Source: Phenylobacterium sp. NIBR 498073
GTDB lineage: Bacteria > Pseudomonadota > Alphaproteobacteria > Caulobacterales > Caulobacteraceae
Assembly: GCF_027286305.1 (NCBI RefSeq)
Contig: NZ_CP114599.1
Coordinates: 2,480,001 to 2,544,000 of the forward strand
DNA length: 64,000 bases
Direction of reading: 5' to 3'
Shown: positions 36,995 through 45,954 of the stretch, one piece after another
How the letters are laid out: each line of letters begins with the position of its first letter
How positions within the stretch are numbered: the first letter of the stretch is position 1
Notes under the pieces: model-generated
Told to the model about the DNA's origin: nothing
Database searches by the model: none
Seen by the model: the letters and a program-made list of their open reading frames with translations, nothing else
Position numbers and translations under genes: made by a program

Positions 36995-38224
36995 TTAAGC
37001 GGCCTGGCCGCCCACGCGAGCGACGTTGCAGTGAACCCACAGCTTCTCGAGCGCCTCAGCCAGGGCGTCCATCATACCGTCGGTGTGCGCCGGCGATGGC
37101 GTGAACCGCAGTCGCTCGGTGCCGCGCGGCACGGTCGGATAGTTGATCGGCTGCACGTAGATCCCGAAGTCGGACAACAGGATGTCCGAGATCATCTTGC
37201 AGTGGACCGGATCGCCCACCAGCACCGGCACGATGTGGCTGACCGAGGGCAAGACCGGCAGGCCAGCCTTGCGCAGCCGCGCCTTCAGGGCTTCGGCCCG
37301 CTCCTGATGCGCCTCACGGACCTCGTTGTGTTCCTTCAGGTAGCGGATCGAGGCCACCGCGCCGGCGGCCAGGGCCGGCGGGATCGAGGTCGTGAAGATG
37401 AAGCCGTCGGCATAGGAACGGATCGCATCGACGATCATCGCGTCAGCGGCGATGTAGCCGCCCATCACGCCGAACGCCTTGCCCAGCGTGCCTTCGATGA
37501 TGTCGATCTCGGCCATCACGCCGTCACGTTCGGCGACGCCGGCGCCGCGCGGACCGTACATGCCGACCGCATGGACCTCATCCAGATAGGTCATCGCGCC
37601 GTACTTCTTGGCCAGCGCGACCGTGCCTGCCATGTCGGCGATGTCGCCGTCCATCGAGTAGACGCTTTCAAACGCGATCACCTTCGGCGCGTCGGCCGGG
37701 GCCTCGGCCAGCAGTTGCTCGAGATGCTCAAGATCGTTGTGCCGGAAAACCCGACGCTGGGCGCGGCCGCCGGCGCGGATGCCGGAGATCATCGAATTAT
37801 GGTTAAGCTCGTCCGAGAAGATGATCAGGCCCGGAAGGATCTTATACAGCGTCGAGAGCGAGGCCTCGTTCGAGACGTAGCCCGAGGTGAACAGCAGCGC
37901 GGCTTCCTTGCCGTGCAGGTCCGCCAACTCGTGCTCGAGTTCGACGTGATAGTGCGTGGTGCCCGAAATGTTGCGAGTGCCGCCCGAACCCGCGCCCGCC
38001 TCGTCGATCGCCTTGTGCATGGCGTCGGTGACGATCGGGTTCTCGCCCTGTCCGAGATAGTCGTTGGAACACCAGACGACGACGTCGGACTGCGAGCCGT
38101 CCGGACGGGTCCAGGTCGCCTGCGGGAACTGCCCGCGGTGGCGCTTCAAGTCGGCGAACACCCGGTAACGGCCTTCCGAACGGATCTGTTCGAGGGCGGT
38201 GCGGAAGGCGTTCTTATAATCCAT
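36995..38224 (-). CDS. hemA: 5-aminolevulinate synthase
   Basis: Condenses glycine and succinyl-CoA to ALA (C4 heme route). 409 aa from ATG 38224 ([15 protein letters not shown]). PLP enzyme motifs: [47 protein letters not shown] and PLP lysine in [14 protein letters not shown]. No heme-regulatory CP motif is obvious at the N-terminus. Convergent with mucR. A 152-nt leader separates it from mmsB; hemB lies 4 kb away on the other strand. Confidence 0.96.
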   Translation of the reverse strand: MDYKNAFRTALEQIRSEGRYRVFADLKRHRGQFPQATWTRPDGSQSDVVVWCSNDYLGQGENPIVTDAMHKAIDEAGAGSGGTRNISGTTHYHVELEHELADLHGKEAALLFTSGYVSNEASLSTLYKILPGLIIFSDELNHNSMISGIRAGGRAQRRVFRHNDLEHLEQLLAEAPADAPKVIAFESVYSMDGDIADMAGTVALAKKYGAMTYLDEVHAVGMYGPRGAGVAERDGVMAEIDIIEGTLGKAFGVMGGYIAADAMIVDAIRSYADGFIFTTSIPPALAAGAVASIRYLKEHNEVREAHQERAEALKARLRKAGLPVLPSVSHIVPVLVGDPVHCKMISDILLSDFGIYVQPINYPTVPRGTERLRFTPSPAHTDGMMDALAEALEKLWVHCNVARVGGQAA

Positions 38225-38376
38225 CGACTTGAACTCCGCCCGAGGCGTTCGACGATCTCGCGCCGCGGGGCGGTCCCCTTGCAATTGCCCGGCTTATCGC
38301 GCCGCGGGCATCGATTGTCTACAATTCGTCATACGTAATCATTCAGATTTCGATGACGCACCGTAAGCTTGGGCGC

Positions 38377-39273
38377 TCAGCCGTGCAGCTCGTCTAGCCG
38401 ACCGCGCAGCATCTGCAGAACTCCGGAAAAGTCCGTAGTGCCGAAGCCGAGCCGCTCAAATAGGGCATAAAGTCCCTCGGCCTGCGCCCCCATCGGCGCG
38501 GCCGCGCCGGCCGTGGCGGCCGCCTGCTGCGCCAGCTTGAGGTCCTTGAGCATCATGGCCGTGGCGAAGCCGCCCTGGTAGCCACGGTTGGACGGTGCGG
38601 TCTCCACCGGCCCCGGCCAGGGGTAGTAGCTGGTGATCGACCAGCACTGGCCGGACGACTTCGAAGCGATCTCGAAGAAGCGTTCCGGATCCAGGCCCAG
38701 CTTCTCGGCCAGGGCGATCGCCTCGCAGACGCCCAGCATCGAGATCCCCAGGACCATGTTGTTACAGATCTTGGCCGCCTGCCCGGCCCCATGATCGCCG
38801 GCCCGGATGACCGCGCGGGCCATGGGCTGGATGACCGCCTCGACGTCGGCGAAGTCGGCCTCATCGCACCCGACCATGAAGGCCAGCGTCCCAGCGTCGG
38901 CCGCCGCGGTCCCACCTGAGACAGGCGCATCGGCGAAGCGGACCCCCTTGTCCCGCGCCAGTTCAGCCACGGCCCTGGCGCTGTCCACATCAATGGTCGA
39001 GCAATCGATCAGCAACGCGGTCTTCGGCGCGTTGGGCAGGATCTCCTCGGCGTAGACCTTGCGGACGTGCGGACCGGCCGGAAGCATCGTCACCACCGCG
39101 TCGGCGTCGCGGACCGCTTCAGCGACGGAGCCCGCCGGTGTGCAGCCGGCCGCCTTGGCGCGGTCCATGGCCGCAGCGGCAAGGTCGAAGGCGGCCACCT
39201 GGCGCCCCGCCTTCGCCTGGTTGGCGGCCATGCCGCCGCCCATGTTTCCCAATCCGATGAAGGCGATACGCAT
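38377..39273 (-). CDS. mmsB: 3-hydroxyisobutyrate dehydrogenase
   Basis: Oxidises 3-hydroxyisobutyrate to methylmalonate semialdehyde in valine breakdown. 298 aa: GLGNMGGGMAANQAKAG Rossmann motif, APVSGGTAAADAGTLAFMVG substrate loop, and catalytic Lys in GAGQAAKICNNM. It is the third gene of an acyl-CoA dehydrogenase - HIBYL-CoA hydrolase - mmsB unit, which fixes its role. The next enzyme, mmsA, is not in the window. Confidence 0.94.
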   Translation of the reverse strand: MRIAFIGLGNMGGGMAANQAKAGRQVAAFDLAAAAMDRAKAAGCTPAGSVAEAVRDADAVVTMLPAGPHVRKVYAEEILPNAPKTALLIDCSTIDVDSARAVAELARDKGVRFADAPVSGGTAAADAGTLAFMVGCDEADFADVEAVIQPMARAVIRAGDHGAGQAAKICNNMVLGISMLGVCEAIALAEKLGLDPERFFEIASKSSGQCWSITSYYPWPGPVETAPSNRGYQGGFATAMMLKDLKLAQQAAATAGAAAPMGAQAEGLYALFERLGFGTTDFSGVLQMLRGRLDELHG

Positions 39274-39324
39274 GTCAGGTCCCTAATGTCGGTCGCCCTG
39301 GCCCGGGCGATCCTTGTGTCGGCG

Positions 39325-40371
39325 TCAAGCTAGCGGCGACCACTCCTGGTCGGAAGGAAGCGGCGCGAAAATCTCATCGAGCATGGCCTCGCTGACGCCC
39401 TCGGGCGTAGGCGGGTTCCAGCGCGGTGAATTGTCCTTGTCGACGATGACCGCCCGCACGCCCTCGATGAAGTCGTGACGCTGCACGACGCGGGCGCCGA
39501 TACGGTATTCCATCGTCATATTTTCGGCGAAGGACTCCATCTTCCCGCCGAGACGCAGCTGGCGCAGCGCGACCTTCATGGTCTGCGGCGACTTGGTCGC
39601 CAGCACCTTGAGCTGCTCCAACGCCCATTCGGTCCCGGCCGCCTTCAGGCCAGCCAAGATCTCCTCGAGCGTATCGGCCCCGAAGATCTTGTCGATCTCG
39701 TCCTGGTGCGCAGCCAGCGGCGGACGACCGGCGTCCCCTTCGTATTCGGTCAGCAAGCGGTCTACGGCGGCCGGATCGGCCACGATCGCCGCCTTCAGCG
39801 CCTCGACCTTGCCGCTCTCCACGAAGTCGGTGGCGACCCCGATCAGCTCGCAGTCAGCCGCCTTGATTCGCCCTCCGGTCAGGGCCAGCCAGGTTCCGAT
39901 ATGGCTGGGCATGCGCGGCAAGAACCACCCGCCTCCGACATCGGGAAAGAGGCCGATGCCCGTCTCAGGCATGGCGAAGGTGGTCCGCTCGGTCGCCACG
40001 CGATAGCCGGCCGGCATGGAGAGGCCCACGCCGCCGCCCATGGTGACGCCGTCCATGATGACGACCACCGGCTTGGCGTACTCGAACAGCAGGTGGTTCA
40101 GGCGGTACTCGATGAAGAAGAACTCGCGCGCGTCCTTGCCGTCGCGAGCGCCGCTATCGGCCAGCATGCGGATGTCGCCGCCAGCGCAAAAGCCGCGCTC
40201 GCCGGCGTGATCGAGCAGCACCAGCTTCACGACGGGATCGTCACGCCAGGCCAGCAGCGCGTCGGTCATCGCCGCGCACATCGCCGTGGTCAGGGCGTGC
40301 AGCGCCTTGGGCCGGTTCAGCGTGATCCGCCCGACACTACCTTCGACACGGATCAGGACTTCATCGGTCAT
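39325..40371 (-). CDS. 3-hydroxyisobutyryl-CoA hydrolase (crotonase superfamily)
   Basis: Releases 3-hydroxyisobutyrate from its CoA ester in valine catabolism. 348 aa, longer than an enoyl-CoA hydratase, with GERGFCAGGDIRML oxyanion loop, MDGVTMGGGVGLSMP and MPETGIGLFPDVGGGWFLPR, all typical of HIBCH. It overlaps the upstream acyl-CoA dehydrogenase by 4 nt and precedes mmsB by 51 nt. Confidence 0.93.
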   Translation of the reverse strand: MTDEVLIRVEGSVGRITLNRPKALHALTTAMCAAMTDALLAWRDDPVVKLVLLDHAGERGFCAGGDIRMLADSGARDGKDAREFFFIEYRLNHLLFEYAKPVVVIMDGVTMGGGVGLSMPAGYRVATERTTFAMPETGIGLFPDVGGGWFLPRMPSHIGTWLALTGGRIKAADCELIGVATDFVESGKVEALKAAIVADPAAVDRLLTEYEGDAGRPPLAAHQDEIDKIFGADTLEEILAGLKAAGTEWALEQLKVLATKSPQTMKVALRQLRLGGKMESFAENMTMEYRIGARVVQRHDFIEGVRAVIVDKDNSPRWNPPTPEGVSEAMLDEIFAPLPSDQEWSPLA

Positions 40372-41507
40372 TGCCGGAACATCTCCCGGGCGATGATCAC
40401 CCGCATGATTTCGTTGGTGCCTTCGAGGATCTGGTGGACCCGCAGGTCCCGCACGACTCGCTCGAGCGGATAGTCCTTCAGATAACCGTAACCGCCGTGA
40501 AGCTGCAGCGCCTGGTTGGCGACGTCAAAGCCGGCGTCGGTGGCGAAGCGCTTAGCCATGGCGCAGTACTTGGTGGCCTGCGGATCGCGATTATCGAGCG
40601 CATTCGCGGCCCGGCGCACCATCAGCCGCGCCGCCTCCAGCTCGGTCGCCATGTCGGCGATCTTGAACTGCAGCGCCTGGAAGTCGGCGAGCTGCTTTCC
40701 GAACTGCTTGCGCTCGGTCATGTAGGCCTGGGCCGTATCGAGCGCGAAGGCCGCGCCGCCGAGCGAGCAGGAGGCGATGTTCAGCCGCCCGCCGTCGAGC
40801 CCCATCATCGCGAACCGGAAGCCCTCGCCCTCCCCGCCGATCCGATTCTCAACCGGGACGCGGACATTGTCGAAGTTCACCTGGGCCGTGGGTTGGGCGT
40901 TCCAGCCCATCTTCTTTTCCTGGGCCCCGAACGAGAGGCCAGGCGTCCCGCTCTCGACCACGATCGCCGAGACCCCCTTGGCGCCCGGCTCGCCGGTGCG
41001 CGCCATGACCACGTAGAGGTCCGAGACCCCGCCCCCGGAAATAAACGCCTTGGAGCCGTTGAGGACGTAGTGGTCGCCATCCAGTGTCGCCGTCGTGCGC
41101 AGGGCGGCCGCATCCGAACCCGAGCCGGGCTCGGTCAGGCAGTAGCTGGCGATCAGTTCCATGGTCGTCAGCCGGGGCAGATACTTCCGCCGCAGCTCCT
41201 GCGAACCGAAACGGTCGATCATCCACGAAGCCATGTTGTGGATCGTCAGATAGGCCGCGACCGAGACGTCGCCGTAGCTGAGCGCCTCGAAGACGATCGA
41301 GGCGTCGAGCCGGGTCAAGGCCGAACCGCCGACGTCCTCTCCGATGTAGATCCCAGCGAAGCCGAGCTCAGCGGCCTTGCGCAGCACGTCCGTCGGGAAA
41401 TGCTTGTCCTCGTCCCAGCGCGCCGAGTTCGGGGCAAGTTCCGCCTCGGCGAACGCCATCGCGGCCTCCTGAATTGCGCGCTGATCGTCGGAGAGGGTGA
41501 AATCCAT
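40368..41507 (-). CDS. Acyl-CoA dehydrogenase, probable isobutyryl-CoA dehydrogenase
   Basis: FAD enzyme, 379 aa from ATG 41507 (MDFTLSDDQRAIQEA). Motifs: YCLTEPGSGSDAAALRT (FAD), KAFISGGGVSD, and the C-terminal LQLHGGYGYLKDYPLERVVRDLRVHQILEGTNEIMR with catalytic Glu in EGTNE. Substrate is inferred from coupling to the hydroxyisobutyryl-CoA hydrolase and mmsB. Its promoter would lie in the 105-nt gap divergent to the DUF4870-like gene. Confidence 0.92.
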   Translation of the reverse strand: MDFTLSDDQRAIQEAAMAFAEAELAPNSARWDEDKHFPTDVLRKAAELGFAGIYIGEDVGGSALTRLDASIVFEALSYGDVSVAAYLTIHNMASWMIDRFGSQELRRKYLPRLTTMELIASYCLTEPGSGSDAAALRTTATLDGDHYVLNGSKAFISGGGVSDLYVVMARTGEPGAKGVSAIVVESGTPGLSFGAQEKKMGWNAQPTAQVNFDNVRVPVENRIGGEGEGFRFAMMGLDGGRLNIASCSLGGAAFALDTAQAYMTERKQFGKQLADFQALQFKIADMATELEAARLMVRRAANALDNRDPQATKYCAMAKRFATDAGFDVANQALQLHGGYGYLKDYPLERVVRDLRVHQILEGTNEIMRVIIAREMFRQ

Positions 41508-41612
41508 TCGCTCGAACCCAGGTTTGAGAGGCTGACTTGAGCAAGTCGCTCTGCTGGCGCAACCTGTCAACGACGCGACGCGCGGGGGCGTGTCTTTCTC
41601 GGGGTCTATTGC

Positions 41613-42092
41613 ATGGCGGTCCAAGGGGTCGACGGACGCAGCGGCGAGTCCGCGCGCAATCTCGCCTTCATCAACTACGCCCTGCTGTTCTCAGCGATCT
41701 TCTTCGCCGGAGTGCCGGCGCTGATCGCCGCGATCATCGCCTATTCGCAGCGCGACGAGGCGCCGCCGACCATCGGCTCGCACTACAGCTTCCAGATTCG
41801 GATCTTCTGGGTGGCGTTCGTCATCGCCCTCGTGGCCGGTCTCTGCTTTCTCGGGGCGGTGGTCAGCATCGCCGGCGAGCTTTTCCAGGTCACGCGCCTG
41901 GAGGGCTGGCGCATACCCGATCAGGTGCAGGTCAAGCTGTCCGACGTGACGGTCGATCGAACGCTGATCGTCCTATTCGCCGGAACGGGCCTGTTTTCGG
42001 CGATAGGGGGCCTCTGGCTGGTGTTCGCGCCCGCCCTGGGCTTCATCAGGCTTGCGTCGGCGCAGGGGATGGGCCACAGCGCGCGCTCATGA
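41613..42092 (+). CDS. DUF4870-like membrane protein
   Basis: 159 aa with three to four membrane helices: LAFINYALLFSAIFFAGVPALIAAIIAY, FWVAFVIALVAGLCFLGAVVSIAG and a C-terminal VLFAGTGLFSAIGGLWLVFAPA. The layout resembles DUF4870/YtxH-type small membrane proteins; function unknown. Its stop overlaps the hemB start by 4 nt (ATGA), so it is expressed with hemB. Confidence 0.78.
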   Translation: MAVQGVDGRSGESARNLAFINYALLFSAIFFAGVPALIAAIIAYSQRDEAPPTIGSHYSFQIRIFWVAFVIALVAGLCFLGAVVSIAGELFQVTRLEGWRIPDQVQVKLSDVTVDRTLIVLFAGTGLFSAIGGLWLVFAPALGFIRLASAQGMGHSARS

Positions 42093-43096
42093 GCATGCCC
42101 CCCCTCGCCGCCTACCCCGCCCTGCGTCTCCGTCGCTTGCGCCAGGCCGACTGGGTCCGACGCCTGGTCCGCGAAAGCGTCCTCACCCCCGCCGACCTGA
42201 TCTGGTCGATGGTCGTGCATGAAGGCGAAGGCGAGGTTCCCGTCGCCTCGATGCCGGGCGTCTCGCGCCTGTCCGTCGACCAGTGCGCCCAGGCTGCCGT
42301 CGAAGCCCGCAAGCTCGGCATTCCGGCCATCGCCATCTTCCCGCATATCGACGGGGCCAAGAAAGACGCCGCCGGTTCGCTGGCCGCCGACCCGAACGGG
42401 GTCGTCTGCCGCGCCGTGAAGGCCATGAAGGACGCCGCGCCCGAGGTCGGCATCATGTGCGACGTCGCCCTGGACCCGTTCACCGACCACGGCCACGACG
42501 GGATCATCGAGGGCGACAAGATCGCCAACGACGCGACCATCGAACGGCTGGTCGAGCAGGCTCTGGTCCAGGCGCGCGCCGGCTGCGACATCCTCGCCCC
42601 GTCGGACATGATGGACGGCCGCTGCGGCAAGCTGCGCGAAGCGCTGGAGGCTGAGGGCCTGCAGGACGTGATGATCATGTCCTATGCGGCCAAGTTCGCC
42701 TCGGCGTTCTACGGTCCCTATCGCGACGCCATCGGCTCGGGAAAGCTCGGCACCGCCGGCCCCGCCGACAAGAAAACCTATCAGATGGACTCGGCCAACA
42801 CCGAGGAAGCCTTGCGCGAGGTCGCCCTCGACATCGCCGAGGGCGCCGACATGGTGATGGTCAAGCCGGGCATGCCCTATCTCGACATCGTCAGCCGGGT
42901 GGTCCGCGAGTTCAACATGCCGACCTTCGCATTCCAGGTCTCCGGCGAGTACGCCATGATCATGGCCGCCGCCCAGAACGGCTGGATCGACGAGGAACGC
43001 GCGATCCTGGAAAGCCTGGGCGCCTTCAAGCGCGCCGGGGCGGCCGGCATCATCACCTACTTCGCACCGCGCGCCGCGCGGATGCTGGGGGCGTGA
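42089..43096 (+). CDS. hemB: Delta-aminolevulinic acid dehydratase (porphobilinogen synthase)
   Basis: Second common heme step: two ALA to porphobilinogen. 335 aa from ATG 42089. Active-site lysines lie in SYAAKFASAFYGPYRDA and DMVMVKPGMPYLD. At the metal site it reads DVALDPFTDHGHDG, with Ala/Asp where zinc enzymes have Cys, so it belongs to the Mg-dependent type. Coupled to the DUF4870-like gene before it and the NUDIX gene after it (4-nt overlaps). Confidence 0.96.
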   Translation: MSMPPLAAYPALRLRRLRQADWVRRLVRESVLTPADLIWSMVVHEGEGEVPVASMPGVSRLSVDQCAQAAVEARKLGIPAIAIFPHIDGAKKDAAGSLAADPNGVVCRAVKAMKDAAPEVGIMCDVALDPFTDHGHDGIIEGDKIANDATIERLVEQALVQARAGCDILAPSDMMDGRCGKLREALEAEGLQDVMIMSYAAKFASAFYGPYRDAIGSGKLGTAGPADKKTYQMDSANTEEALREVALDIAEGADMVMVKPGMPYLDIVSRVVREFNMPTFAFQVSGEYAMIMAAAQNGWIDEERAILESLGAFKRAGAAGIITYFAPRAARMLGA

Positions 43097-43476
43097 AGGC
43101 CGTCGAGATCGTCGCCGGCGTGATCCGCGATCATGGGGGCCGGGTGCTGACTGTGCGCAAGCGCGGCACGACCGCATTCATGCTGCCCGGCGGCAAGCGC
43201 AATCCGGGCGAGGCCGACATCGACACGCTCTCGCGCGAACTGGGCGAGGAGCTCGGCTGCGACCTGGTCAGCGCCGAGCACCTCGGCACCTACGACGCGC
43301 CGGCCGCCAATGAGCCCGACACGCGGGTCTATGGCGCGATCTACCTGGCGCAGGTCGCCGGCGGCGTCCTGCCTAAGGCCGAGATCGAGGAGCTGCTCTG
43401 GATCGAGCCGAAGTCGCCCCCCAGCGTGCGGCTCGCGCCGCTGCTGGAGCGGCAGGTGCTGCCGCGGCTGGGCTAA
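43093..43476 (+). CDS. NUDIX hydrolase
   Basis: 127 aa. NUDIX box GGKRNPGEADIDTLSRELGEELG (G-x5-E-x7-REL-x2-E-E-x-G form). N-terminal VEIVAGVIRDHGGRVLTVRK. Cleaves a nucleoside diphosphate-linked substrate, identity unknown. The GTG start overlaps the hemB stop (GTGA), placing it in the hemB operon. Confidence 0.92.
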   Translation: MKAVEIVAGVIRDHGGRVLTVRKRGTTAFMLPGGKRNPGEADIDTLSRELGEELGCDLVSAEHLGTYDAPAANEPDTRVYGAIYLAQVAGGVLPKAEIEELLWIEPKSPPSVRLAPLLERQVLPRLG

Positions 43477-43493
43477 TGCCCGCCTCGACCGTG

Positions 43494-44021
43494 CTAATCC
43501 TCGAGCGCTCGGCTGAGAAATAGGGCGAATTCCCCCTCCGACTCGGTGCCGTCGTAGAGTGTCAGGTCAAAGCCCGTAACCTGGAATTCCAGCGCCTTGT
43601 ACGCCTCTATGGCGGGCGTGTTCACGCTGCTCGCCTCCAACCAGAGATGGCGTGCGCCAAGGCCCCGCGCGTGCGCCGCCACCACGTCGATCAGGCGGCG
43701 GGCCACTCCCTGGCCACGCACCGACGCATCCACATAGAGATGCCAGAGCGCCAGGCGTCGATTCCACTCCTGGAAGCCGACCGCCGCAAACCCGCACGGC
43801 GTTCCGTCGCGAACAGCGACCCAGGCCGTGTCCCAGGCGCGTTCGACTTCCCGCAGGTCGTCAAGCGGCAGCACCTTCTCCACCGCCACGCCATAAGGAA
43901 GAAACTCGATACCGTGGTCCCCGCGGATCGGCGCTAGGGCCGTATCGCTCCGAAACGAACGATCAATGGCCTCGATCGCCTCAATATCGTCCGGCAGCCG
44001 CGCCGGCCGAATTTCAATCAC
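43494..44021 (-). CDS. GNAT family N-acetyltransferase
   Basis: 175 aa from GTG 44021. GNAT motif A is LYVDASVRGQGVARRLI; motif B is NTPAIEAYKALEFQVTG. N-terminal IEIRPARLPDDIEAIEAIDRSF. Similar to streptothricin-acetyltransferase-like and ribosomal-type GNATs, target unknown. Its start overlaps the stop of the upstream dehydrogenase by 4 nt (GTGA). Confidence 0.88.
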   Translation of the reverse strand: MIEIRPARLPDDIEAIEAIDRSFRSDTALAPIRGDHGIEFLPYGVAVEKVLPLDDLREVERAWDTAWVAVRDGTPCGFAAVGFQEWNRRLALWHLYVDASVRGQGVARRLIDVVAAHARGLGARHLWLEASSVNTPAIEAYKALEFQVTGFDLTLYDGTESEGEFALFLSRALED

Positions 44022-44875
44022 GGCTTCTCCAATCGCGCCACCAGGCTCGACGTATCCCAACGATTTCCGCCGAGCTCCTGCACCTCGCCATAGTAGCCGT
44101 CGACCAGGGCGGTCATGTCGAGCCTGGCTCCGTTGGCCTGGGCCTCGTCGAGCACCAGGCCCAGGTCCTTGCGCATCCAGTCGACCGCGAAGCCGAAGTC
44201 GAAGCGGTTCTCGGCCATGGTCGTCCAGCGGTTGTCCATCTGCCAGGACTGCGCTGCGCCCTTGGAGATCGCCGCGGCGACCTCCAGCGGGTCGAGCCCC
44301 GCGCGCTTGGCGAAGTGCATGCCTTCGGCCAGGCCCTGGACGACGCCGGCGATGCAGATCTGATTGACCATCTTGGTCAGCTGCCCGGCGCCCGGGCCGC
44401 CCATCAGGCGGGTGGCTTTGGCGAAGGCGGCGATCACGGGTTCGGCCCGGGCGAAGGCGGCCGGATCGCCGCCGCACATGACCGTCAGCTGGCCGTTCTC
44501 GGCCCCCGCCTGCCCGCCGGAGACCGGCGCGTCGACGAACCAGCGGCCGCCCTGACCGGCCAAGTCCGCCATCTCGCGCGCCACCTTGGCGGAGGTCGTG
44601 GTGTGATCGACGATGATTGCGTCTGCCGCCATGGCCGACAAGGCCTGGGCGACGACGCCGCGCACGTCGTCGTCATTGCCGACGCACAGGAAAACGATCT
44701 CCGCGCCCGCGGCGGCCTCGGCCACGGTCGCAGCAGCCGCGCCGGGATGCAGGCCCGCCCAGGCCTGCGCCTTCTGCGGGCTGCGGTTGAACACCGTCAC
44801 GTCGTGGCCCGCCTTAGCCAGATGTCCGGCCATCGGAAAGCCCATGACACCCAGGCCCACGAACGCGACTTTCAT
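44018..44875 (-). CDS. NAD(P)-dependent oxidoreductase, 3-hydroxyisobutyrate dehydrogenase family
   Basis: 285 aa: GLGVMGFPMAGHLAKAGHDV, PVSGGQAGAENGQLTVMCGG and Lys in GAGQLTKMVNQI. It is a second member of the beta-hydroxyacid dehydrogenase family in this window (mmsB is the first), but lies outside the valine operon and is coupled to a GNAT gene. It may act on tartronate semialdehyde, succinic semialdehyde or another hydroxyacid. Confidence 0.9.
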   Translation of the reverse strand: MKVAFVGLGVMGFPMAGHLAKAGHDVTVFNRSPQKAQAWAGLHPGAAAATVAEAAAGAEIVFLCVGNDDDVRGVVAQALSAMAADAIIVDHTTTSAKVAREMADLAGQGGRWFVDAPVSGGQAGAENGQLTVMCGGDPAAFARAEPVIAAFAKATRLMGGPGAGQLTKMVNQICIAGVVQGLAEGMHFAKRAGLDPLEVAAAISKGAAQSWQMDNRWTTMAENRFDFGFAVDWMRKDLGLVLDEAQANGARLDMTALVDGYYGEVQELGGNRWDTSSLVARLEKP

Positions 44876-44960
44876 TCCAACTTCCTTCTTAAGCTCAACG
44901 CCATCTTAACGGCCTCCCGCGCAGTTTGGCGGGAAATCAGGGCTTCCGAGGTAGAACACC

Positions 44961-45866
44961 ATGGCGATGGGCGAAGCGCCTATCCTGATCAAGAAGGTCA
45001 AGAAAGGCCACGGGCACGCCCACCACGGCGGCGCCTGGAAGGTGGCCTATGCCGACTTCGTGACGGCGATGATGGCCTTCTTCCTTCTGATGTGGCTGAT
45101 CAACACCACGAGCCCGGAGCAGAAGCGCGGCATCGCCGACTATTTCGCGCCGGCCAGCGTGTCGGAAAGCACCTCGGGCTCCGGGGGCATCCTCGGCGGC
45201 ACCGCCTTGGGCGACGACGGGGCGATGGCCGCCGGGTCGCAGTCGATGGTCGAGGAAATGGCGCCTGAGTCGCGCAATCCCAACGACGGCACCCAGACCG
45301 ACGCGGCCAAGGAGATGGCCCGCGAGGCCTCGACCGAAGCCCTGCGCGAAGCGGTGCTGCAACGCGAGCAGGCGGCCTTCGCCTCGGCGGCGCAGTCGCT
45401 GCGCCAGGCGCTGCAGGACATGCCTGAACTGGCCGAGCTTTCGAAGAACATCCTGATCGACGTCACGCCCGAGGGGCTGCGCATCCAGCTGGTCGACCAG
45501 GAAGGCCGCTCGATGTTCGCCAACGGCCGCACCGAACCCAACGACCGCGCCAAGCTGCTGCTGCGCGCCGTCGCCCGCGTCATCAACCAGTTGCCCAACC
45601 GGATCAGCGTCTCGGGCCATACCAGCATGTCGCCAAACGGCGCGAAGGCCGACGGCGACTGGCAACTGTCGGCCGGCCGCGCCGACGCCTCGCGCCGTGT
45701 GCTGCAGGCCTCGGGCGTCGACCCGGATCGCGTCTATCAGGTTTCGGGCAAGGCCAATTCGGAACCGCTGTACCCGGACGATCCGACCCTGGCCGGAAAC
45801 CGTCGGATCGCCATCGTGCTGTTGCGCGAGGCCCCTGTCCTGCCCCCGGATCACGGCCTGCAATGA
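44961..45866 (+). CDS. motB: Flagellar motor stator protein MotB
   Basis: 301 aa. A basic cytoplasmic N-terminus (IKKVKKGHGHAHHGGAWKVA), one membrane span with the proton-carrying Asp32 in YADFVTAMMAFFLLMW, a linker and the OmpA-like peptidoglycan domain (DRAKLLLRAVARVINQLPNRISVSGHTS). Motor function needs MotA, which is not adjacent; separate motA and motB loci are known in Caulobacter. The upstream 85 nt has no clear sigma-54 site. Confidence 0.95.
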   Translation: MAMGEAPILIKKVKKGHGHAHHGGAWKVAYADFVTAMMAFFLLMWLINTTSPEQKRGIADYFAPASVSESTSGSGGILGGTALGDDGAMAAGSQSMVEEMAPESRNPNDGTQTDAAKEMAREASTEALREAVLQREQAAFASAAQSLRQALQDMPELAELSKNILIDVTPEGLRIQLVDQEGRSMFANGRTEPNDRAKLLLRAVARVINQLPNRISVSGHTSMSPNGAKADGDWQLSAGRADASRRVLQASGVDPDRVYQVSGKANSEPLYPDDPTLAGNRRIAIVLLREAPVLPPDHGLQ

Positions 45867-45954
45867 GGAGTTCTCTTCACTGACGCATGGGACCTTGCGC
45901 CCGAGCTTCCCATGACGCCTAATCGGTCCAGGCGCACTGTTTCGAGAGCGGTCC

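Noticed and set aside
44889..44909. Two TTAA half-sites upstream of motB as a CtrA box
   Set aside because: The spacing is 13 nt, whereas the CtrA consensus needs 7.
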